In this document: positions 49,000 through 53,701 of the stretch, in pieces
How positions within the stretch are numbered: position 1 is the first letter of the stretch
How the letters are laid out: every line of letters begins with the position of its first letter
IMG/VR virus record: IMGVR_UViG_3300020175_000010
Span: 1 to 53,701 of that record
Reading direction: 5' to 3' (one strand)
Source of the DNA: a virus
Length of the DNA stretch: 53,701 bases
Position numbers and translations under genes: made by a program
The notes under the pieces: generated by a model
The model's input: the letters and a program-made list of their open reading frames with translations, nothing else
Told to the model about the DNA's origin: nothing
The model's database searches: none

Positions 49000-49807
49000 C
49001 GAAGAGGTATATGGAACAACCACCAACGCCGCGAATATTGGGTTGAATTGGGTGATGTCTAATATCTTGCCGCAAGCGACGGGATTGACTGTAAACAATG
49101 TAATCTATAGATATACCACTGAAAAAGACCCTGAAGCCGATATGTTGGTTCACGTTCAAAATGAGAATGCTCAAGGAAATGGGTATATCTTTAGAAGCAC
49201 AGACGACTGGTCAGGTTTGCCAGGCAATACGATTAACAAAACAATTCCTGTAGGTGGTATAGGAATTGATTTTTGGGGTGATGGTTCTATCGAAGTAGAA
49301 GGCTTTGGAACAGTTTTAGACCCAGAGGTTTACTACACATATCAGTATGTTCCGTGTGATAATCCTCAGTCGAACCCAGAATGCCCAGGTTATATTGACC
49401 CACTCACGTTAATTCAAGAACCTGAAATAGATACTTCGAGTGAAGACTATATTCAGGAAGAATTAGACCGCAAAGCAAATACAAAAGCGCAAAGAGACGA
49501 AGAAGAAAAGAAAGAACGAGATAAATTTGCTAAGGCCACGGAAGAGAAAGTAAGAGAAAGTTTAGAGAAGATGCTAGGATTGTCAATTGGGGCAGGCCTA
49601 CAGGAAGCCCAAGATACACTGTTGCATAACGCATTAGTGGCAACGAATTATTTGCCTAGAACTTATTTCGAGCAAATTAAGGGAGGGGAATATAAAGATG
49701 TAGAAATGCTGAAAGATAGTACTCTACCAGACAACGCAAATGCTCGTAGAGTGAACTTTGCACAAGACATAATGCATCAAAAAATTGTTCAATCTCAATA
49801 TGATTAA
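48935..49807 (+). CDS. Secreted protein, coupled to preceding gene (290 aa)
   Basis: The start is ATG 48935 after AAGGA, which gives a signal peptide MVLRHSWAVPVLLAYCSYS. It overlaps the end of the upstream gene by 65 bases in another frame. The mature protein has a beta-rich half with VQNENAQGNGYIFRSTDDWS and GDGSIEVEGFGTVLDPEVYY, two cysteines (VPCDNPQSNPECPGY), a charged coiled coil (KAQRDEEEKKERDKFAKA) and a helical end. Similar sequences accompany the four-Cys gene in marine phages. Function unknown, probably periplasmic. Confidence 0.7.
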   Translation: MVLRHSWAVPVLLAYCSYSYSSEEVYGTTTNAANIGLNWVMSNILPQATGLTVNNVIYRYTTEKDPEADMLVHVQNENAQGNGYIFRSTDDWSGLPGNTINKTIPVGGIGIDFWGDGSIEVEGFGTVLDPEVYYTYQYVPCDNPQSNPECPGYIDPLTLIQEPEIDTSSEDYIQEELDRKANTKAQRDEEEKKERDKFAKATEEKVRESLEKMLGLSIGAGLQEAQDTLLHNALVATNYLPRTYFEQIKGGEYKDVEMLKDSTLPDNANARRVNFAQDIMHQKIVQSQYD

Positions 49808-49828
49808 CAGGCCATATAAGGAAACTTA

Positions 49829-50326
49829 ATGAAAAAATTATTTATTTTATTATCAACGCTAGGTCTAGCAGCCAGCATTAACGCGGAAGAAATGGAAGTA
49901 GTGGGGAACGTTGCTTCAAAATGTGTAGTAATTCCCGATACCGCAGGTATATACGGTAACCCAACGGCGGATGTATTAAGCACTGATCCTTCAGACGGTG
50001 GGGTTGATCCTGTCGTTCGATTTGATGTAATTCAAGCAAGCATGTATAAGGCTAAAATTTCCTATCCTATAGAGTTTTCGGAATCGCCTACACTAAATGA
50101 CATCGTTAACTGGACAGGAAGCGTTGGTACCTCTCAAGTATCAGACACTAGCATGTCTGGGTACGATGCAGCAAAAATTGAGTTTGATAATGTTACTGAG
50201 TTTAGTTTGACTGTTGCTGGTAGCACTTGGTTCAAAACAGAATCACAAGCAGACTATGGCTACGGCAAAGCATTTCCTGGTGGTGTATATCGTGCGGTAG
50301 TAAGTGCTGAATGTATCGCTATCTAA
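49829..50326 (+). CDS. Secreted beta-rich protein, pilin-like (165 aa)
   Basis: Signal peptide MKKLFILLSTLGLAASINA, cut before EE. The mature part is beta-rich with one Cys near each end (ASKCVVIP and SAECIAI), an FDVIQASMYKAKISYP strand and a late AFPGGVYRAVV. This resembles the Ig-like pilin/spore-coat-U type of fold, where the two Cys form a disulphide. It precedes a chaperone-like secreted protein. Similarity is weak. Confidence 0.6.
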   Translation: MKKLFILLSTLGLAASINAEEMEVVGNVASKCVVIPDTAGIYGNPTADVLSTDPSDGGVDPVVRFDVIQASMYKAKISYPIEFSESPTLNDIVNWTGSVGTSQVSDTSMSGYDAAKIEFDNVTEFSLTVAGSTWFKTESQADYGYGKAFPGGVYRAVVSAECIAI

Positions 50327-50682
50327 TAATTTTATTACTGATGAGTGGAGAAGCAAGTGCTCACTCATTTGTTCCAACCTACCCGGAGCTGAAACCTTCT
50401 TATGTTGAGGGTATACTATATACTACAATGAGTCTTTTCAATGCTAGAAAAGATGTAGAATACTATGAGTTTGGTGTTTTTAATGCAGAGTGGGAGAAAG
50501 TACCTTTTGCTATGCAGAATAAAATTATGCGGGTTAAACACCTCGAAAAAAAGAAAATTGATATTTATATAAGGGAGAAGGACAAACAAGAAGTAGTTTA
50601 CATCTGTTCAAAATCAAAACTGATTATAGCAGGTGCATCAAAGACATCGGTATCTTCGAGGGTTTGTTCAAAAGTTAAATGA
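50311..50682 (+). CDS. Secreted protein, pili-chaperone-like (123 aa)
   Basis: Signal peptide (YRYLIILLLMSGEASA, then HSF). LFNARKDVEYYEFGVFNAEW and KKKIDIYIREKDKQEVVYIC form successive strands, with two Cys (YICSKSK, SRVCSKV). The run resembles the first domain of periplasmic fimbrial chaperones, but it has only one domain. The start overlaps the pilin-like gene by 16 bases, consistent with a working pair. Function inferred. Confidence 0.55.
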   Translation: MYRYLIILLLMSGEASAHSFVPTYPELKPSYVEGILYTTMSLFNARKDVEYYEFGVFNAEWEKVPFAMQNKIMRVKHLEKKKIDIYIREKDKQEVVYICSKSKLIIAGASKTSVSSRVCSKVK

Positions 50683-51104
50683 GATTTATACTATTAATGC
50701 TATTCTCGTCCTACGCAATAGCCGATTCTAGCTCCTTGAATCTAAACTTACCTACCACTCCGGGTTCTTACGCGAGTGATAGAATAAGAACACAGGGCAA
50801 TGTAGAATGCTCAATGGCGATTGGCGGAAGTGTAAATTTAGAGTTTGGTGTAGTAGGTGTTTTAAATGAAAACGGGCCTTACCGTAGTAGCTTAGGTAGT
50901 TATTCAGAAGACTACGATTCGGAAGGTTTAGTGAAAGACGTTGGGGTGTATGCAAAGATTATTATACCTCTCAATGCACCTAAAACAAGATTAGACTGTA
51001 ATCAGCTCTATAAATTGGAGCTGGCAAGACAGAGAATAGAATTACAAAAACTACAGCAAGAGGTGAATAACCTAAGAGCGTTAAAATTTGAGGATGATGG
51101 ATAA
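50679..51104 (+). CDS. Secreted protein with C-terminal coiled coil (141 aa)
   Basis: Signal peptide MRFILLMLFSSYAIA, cut before DSSS. The core NVECSMAIGGSVNLEFGVVG and KDVGVYAKIIIPLNA with a second Cys (RLDCNQLY) is followed by a coiled coil (QRIELQKLQQEVNNLRALK). ATG overlaps the previous stop by 4 bases. The family recurs in marine phages near the preceding secreted genes. It may oligomerise in the periplasm or on the virion. Confidence 0.62.
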   Translation: MRFILLMLFSSYAIADSSSLNLNLPTTPGSYASDRIRTQGNVECSMAIGGSVNLEFGVVGVLNENGPYRSSLGSYSEDYDSEGLVKDVGVYAKIIIPLNAPKTRLDCNQLYKLELARQRIELQKLQQEVNNLRALKFEDDG

Positions 51105-51105
51105 T

Positions 51106-51321
51106 ATGAGTGAGATATCCGCAATACCAGCAACTAACGTTGTTAGTTTATTTACTAGGGTCCACAATGTAGGGCCAAATGAAGTTATAACACACATAAA
51201 ACATACTCAACAAGATGGCGGACCAATTAAAGTCTACGAGATAAGTTATAAAACATATAATGCACTAGGAGAGTTAGGTCCCAATCATAAAGCAGCAACA
51301 TATTTGGATGCTATAGTATAA
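51106..51321 (+). CDS. Small cytoplasmic hypothetical protein (71 aa)
   Basis: ATG 51106 was chosen. GAGGATGA lies upstream and the previous stop is one base before it. An ordered beta-rich protein (NVVSLFTRVHNVGPNEVI; GGPIKVYEISYKTYNALG) with no signal peptide. Function unknown. Confidence 0.6.
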   Translation: MSEISAIPATNVVSLFTRVHNVGPNEVITHIKHTQQDGGPIKVYEISYKTYNALGELGPNHKAATYLDAIV

Positions 51322-51329
51322 GGAAGATA

Positions 51330-51746
51330 ATGGATAAGTATGAGGCGGTTACAAAAGTAAACAACGTATTCGAGTATCAGTATGATAGTGACCAGTATCA
51401 AGTTGCCGATTATTGGCGTGTACTTGATATGAGCCAGGATAAAGATCAAGGAGATTGTGAAGATTATGCACTTACTGTAGGCTGGATGCTTGCAGGGCAG
51501 AGTCGTATGAAGTTTCTTTGGATGATTCTCACAAAAAAGATTAAGATTTGCTTTATTAGTTATGTGGGTGGTGGTCATGCAGTACTAGAATACGAAGGAT
51601 TATTGGTCGACAACTGGAAGAAAGAGTGGACTCCGCGTAGCATATATGAAAAAGATTATGCACAGTATAAATGGGAATATAAATTTTACTATAATCCTCT
51701 AGTAGTGGTAAAGAAGCTTATTCAAGGTAAGTTCTGGAAAAAATAA
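51330..51746 (+). CDS. Transglutaminase-like cysteine protease (BTLCP/LapG-like)
   Basis: The product has 138 residues. The pattern VNNVFEYQYDSDQYQVADYW, then GDCEDYALTVGWML (catalytic Cys about 43), then GGGHAVLEYEGLLVDNW (catalytic His and Asp) matches the BTLCP group. In bacteria, LapG of this group cleaves surface adhesins of the LapA type. There is no signal peptide, so the protein may work in the cytoplasm, in the virion or after lysis. The other possible role is processing of phage structural proteins. Confidence 0.78.
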   Translation: MDKYEAVTKVNNVFEYQYDSDQYQVADYWRVLDMSQDKDQGDCEDYALTVGWMLAGQSRMKFLWMILTKKIKICFISYVGGGHAVLEYEGLLVDNWKKEWTPRSIYEKDYAQYKWEYKFYYNPLVVVKKLIQGKFWKK

Positions 51747-52225
51747 TGGCTGAAGTAGAGTTTGGAGGTATGACATTCAAAGGTGGGAAGATGATGATTC
51801 TTCTCACTGCTCTTTCTACGTTAGGTGGGGCGAGTTGGGGTGCATTTGAATTCTACTCTGACTATATGGACATGAAAGAAATTGTGGCTAACATTGATGT
51901 GGGCCTTATTGAGTCGCGAAACAATGAGATTGAGATTAAACTCGATGCAGTACAGGATTCAGTAGGAGAAGCTACAGACTACTCTCGAAGTATTAAGAAT
52001 GATTTACGAGATGACTTTAATCGAATGGAGAAGAATGTAGATCGCGTAGAAGATATGGTTCGAGAAAACGATACAAAAGTCGCTGAAATGATTGATAAAG
52101 CTACTGAAAGATTTGACAATAAGCGAGATTCACTCTATAATGACACGGAGTTAAAACTTCAAGCACTGGAAGATAGATTAAACAAGAAAGTGCAGGCAGT
52201 GTTAGATAATCCACTAGCAAATTAA
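51746..52225 (+). CDS. Membrane-anchored coiled-coil protein (159 aa)
   Basis: A hydrophobic segment GGKMMILLTALSTLGGASWGAF (13-34) is followed by an amphipathic coiled coil rich in D, E, N and K (about 50-150). ATG overlaps the protease gene by one base. The topology is like that of marine phage proteins annotated as structural or lysis-associated. Whether it is virion or envelope cannot be told. Confidence 0.65.
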   Translation: MAEVEFGGMTFKGGKMMILLTALSTLGGASWGAFEFYSDYMDMKEIVANIDVGLIESRNNEIEIKLDAVQDSVGEATDYSRSIKNDLRDDFNRMEKNVDRVEDMVRENDTKVAEMIDKATERFDNKRDSLYNDTELKLQALEDRLNKKVQAVLDNPLAN

Positions 52226-52226
52226 T

Positions 52227-52307
52227 ATGAGTTACTTTAAAAAAGTAATAACAGTTTGCATACTTGGTTTAATACTTGGTATGATAGGAGGTATGATCTT
52301 TCTATGA
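52227..52307 (+). CDS. Small membrane peptide (26 aa)
   Basis: ATG is one base after the previous stop, with no strong ribosome site, and the TGA overlaps the next ATG. It has a basic start and one span (VITVCILGLILGMIGGMIF). Coding is likely because the frame links its neighbours without gap. Function unknown. Confidence 0.5.
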   Translation: MSYFKKVITVCILGLILGMIGGMIFL

Positions 52308-52510
52308 AAATTCGTATAGTAACTACATCGAATAGTACTTTATACGGTTCTCTGCTCGGTGAAGAAGCGCAAACAATGTCATCGCAAGAGGCTTTGCACT
52401 GGGTAATGAATAATGATACTAAGTTCATTCGATACTTACAACCAAACGGTAAAGAAGTATTGCTGAACAAGAATGCTATACTAAATATAGCGGAGGATAC
52501 ATATGATTGA
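52304..52510 (+). CDS. Small hypothetical protein (68 aa)
   Basis: ATG 52304 was chosen. It overlaps the 26-aa stop and follows AGGAGG by 12 bases. The product is ordered (MKIRIVTTSNSTLYGSLLG; EALHWVMNNDTKFIRYLQPN). No domain recognised. Confidence 0.6.
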   Translation: MKIRIVTTSNSTLYGSLLGEEAQTMSSQEALHWVMNNDTKFIRYLQPNGKEVLLNKNAILNIAEDTYD

Positions 52511-53081
52511 TACATTAATGGAACTTGCCATGACTTTTTGGCAGTGGGTAGTGTTTGGAGTATTAGTAATCATCGGATTTATTTTTAGTAAGTTTGATGG
52601 TCAGGGAGAACATCGTGTAGGCTTTGAGTATGCTGAAATGCCTCATATGAAGCCTCTTCCGATTGCAACGAAAGATAAAGGGTTTTTCAAGGGCATTTGG
52701 CACTGGTTAATGGGTGTGCGTCAGTGGGAAATTTGTGATGACTTTCATTTTAAACTGGGCGGTGTAGAGTACGTGATTCCCAAAGGCTTTGAATTTGATG
52801 GGGCCAGCGTGCCCAAGTTTTTGGCAATGTGGCTCTCACCTACAGGTGTATTGCTGATGGGCGGTCTTGTACACGATTATGTATACAAATATGCTTGCTT
52901 GAAAACGAAAGCTGGAAACAACACGGAGAAGATGACTCAATCACAGGCGGATAAATTGTTTCGTGATATTTGTATCGAAGTCAATGGATTCAAGTTTTTG
53001 AACTACTTGGCGTACTGGGCACTTGCTGCTGCGGGTTTCGTCGCATGGAATGGACATAAGAAACGTGGCACACATCTCTAA
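52503..53081 (+). CDS. DUF1353 family protein with N-terminal membrane span (192 aa)
   Basis: Residues about 10-30 form a membrane span (FWQWVVFGVLVIIGFIF). The DUF1353 core VIPKGFEFDGASVPKFL, then MGGLVHDYVYKY and the helix with QADKLFRDICIEV, is complete. The His-Asp pair (VHDY) is the family hallmark. The function of DUF1353 in phages is unknown; it is often near lysis or tail genes. ATG overlaps the previous gene by 8 bases. Confidence 0.85.
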   Translation: MIDTLMELAMTFWQWVVFGVLVIIGFIFSKFDGQGEHRVGFEYAEMPHMKPLPIATKDKGFFKGIWHWLMGVRQWEICDDFHFKLGGVEYVIPKGFEFDGASVPKFLAMWLSPTGVLLMGGLVHDYVYKYACLKTKAGNNTEKMTQSQADKLFRDICIEVNGFKFLNYLAYWALAAAGFVAWNGHKKRGTHL

Positions 53082-53082
53082 G

Positions 53083-53256
53083 ATGCAGAAGTATGTCGAC
53101 GCTCGTATTGAGCAGTTGATAGAAGAAGCTGCAAAATGCCATGACCAGTATGATCGGCTTTGGTATAATAAACTAATTGCTGAGCTTCATTGGGTCAGCA
53201 TGATGGGCACTGACATGAAATCTACAAACTGCCCACTAGAGGAGAAGAAATTATGA
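53083..53256 (+). CDS. Small hypothetical protein (57 aa)
   Basis: ATG 53083 was chosen, two bases after the DUF1353 stop codon; a GTG at 53065 is an alternative. It is helical with YVDARIEQLIEEAAKCHDQY and RLWYNKLIAELHWVSMM. No function recognised. Confidence 0.5.
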   Translation: MQKYVDARIEQLIEEAAKCHDQYDRLWYNKLIAELHWVSMMGTDMKSTNCPLEEKKL

Positions 53257-53414
53257 AATACCTTGGAAAACTCATGGGAGAACGCACATCTTTAGATGGT
53301 GTGATGTTAATTGGAGTTTGTGGAGCTTTTATACTATTTGGAGGCTTAGCCAAAATTGCCGCGTATGTCGGCCTGGCATGGGGAGTATATACTCTTCTGA
53401 AAACGGAGAAATAA
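53253..53414 (+). CDS. Small membrane protein (53 aa)
   Basis: ATG overlaps the previous stop by 4 bases and follows GGAGAAG. A span VMLIGVCGAFILFGGLAKIA extends into a second one (YVGLAWGVYTLL). Could belong to the holin-like membrane proteins of marine phages. Function unknown. Confidence 0.6.
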   Translation: MKYLGKLMGERTSLDGVMLIGVCGAFILFGGLAKIAAYVGLAWGVYTLLKTEK

Positions 53415-53701
53415 ATGAGTGAACATCATCCAGCGGATGTAAATGGTGACGGTCATGTGAGTGATGAAGAACTAGCAATGCACTTGGAGTTTAAGCGAAA
53501 GCGGCTTGAAGACGAAGATGCACAGCGTGATGCGATGAGAAAGATGACATGGTTTGCACTCTTCGGAATGTTACTTTATCCTTTTGGTATCTTTTGCACT
53601 GACTTTTTTGGTCTCGACAATGCGGCTAAAATTATTGGGGATATTGCACCAACCTACTTTGTGGCGATTGCTGCATTAGTGAGTGCATTCTTCGGAGCGA
53701 A
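53415..53701 (+). CDS. Membrane protein with EF-hand loop, C-terminus outside the window
   Basis: ATG directly follows the previous TAA. DVNGDGHVSDEEL at residues 8-20 is a canonical EF-hand loop (D8, N10, D12, H14, S16, E19). A charged helix (HLEFKRKRLEDEDAQRDAMR) and two spans (WFALFGMLLYPFGIFCTDFF and YFVAIAALVSAFFG) follow. The layout resembles a holin or envelope protein with a calcium-binding head, but this is inference. The gene continues beyond the window. Confidence 0.68.
   Translation, partial: MSEHHPADVNGDGHVSDEELAMHLEFKRKRLEDEDAQRDAMRKMTWFALFGMLLYPFGIFCTDFFGLDNAAKIIGDIAPTYFVAIAALVSAFFGA

Noticed and set aside
1-53701. Lysogeny genes, integrase, attachment site or tRNA genes
   Set aside because: None was found. 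No tyrosine or serine recombinase motif and no tRNA-like fold was seen in the intergenic regions.

Overview
The window is part of a large, strictly lytic tailed bacteriophage (Caudoviricetes). It holds a tandem block of giant tail fibres, a complete phage replication, recombination and nucleotide set, and a lysozyme-spanin cassette. There is no integrase, CRISPR or tRNA. Terminase, portal, capsid and tail tube genes are absent, so this is only a portion of the genome. A Gram-negative host is implied by an inner-membrane/lipoprotein spanin pair, several Sec signal peptides with paired cysteines, and an IscU that keeps the host HscA contact motif. The fibre architecture and many small conserved proteins resemble marine (cyanophage- and pelagiphage-like) myoviruses. 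That affiliation is an inference.

Layout. 1-18.1 kb, plus strand: the end of one structural gene, then five large fibre or adhesin-type genes (the last with an S74 chaperone end) and small accessory genes. A convergent terminator sits at 18.12-18.15 kb. 18.15-41.7 kb, minus strand: ribonucleotide reductase, flap nuclease, an Hjc-like nuclease, gp46/gp47 recombination nuclease, gp32-like SSB, UvsW-like helicase, PhoH, family A DNA polymerase, primase and DnaB-like helicase. These are followed by a repeat-containing putative DNA-binding protein, a NAD-dependent ligase split into two genes, small regulators, a MazG-like protein, glutaredoxin, a methyltransferase and Hsp20. A divergent promoter pair lies at 41.80-41.89 kb. 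41.9-53.7 kb, plus strand: thyX, a second MazG-like protein, lysis genes, many small genes and IscU. Then come a roughly 520-base structured non-coding region, a Bfd-like [2Fe-2S] protein, three very basic small proteins, five secreted proteins, a transglutaminase-like protease and small membrane proteins.

Regulation. Eleven intergenic or gene-end sites match the host sigma-70 consensus closely (TTGACA or TTGACT, exactly 17 bases, TATAAT or CATAAT), often within an AAAxxxTTCTTGACA context. A twelfth site (TTGAAA) lies in tandem with one of them. The phage therefore probably relies on host RNA polymerase for these units. Genes within units mostly overlap by 1-4 bases, which suggests translational coupling.

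Most notable is 46.2-47.8 kb. It encodes an intact IscU, then a consensus promoter, then an RNA rich in nested helices. The 5' end of that RNA can pair with the start codon region of a Bfd-like ferredoxin. This is a candidate phage iron-sulphur module with a large structured leader or independent non-coding RNA. No RNA family was recognised.
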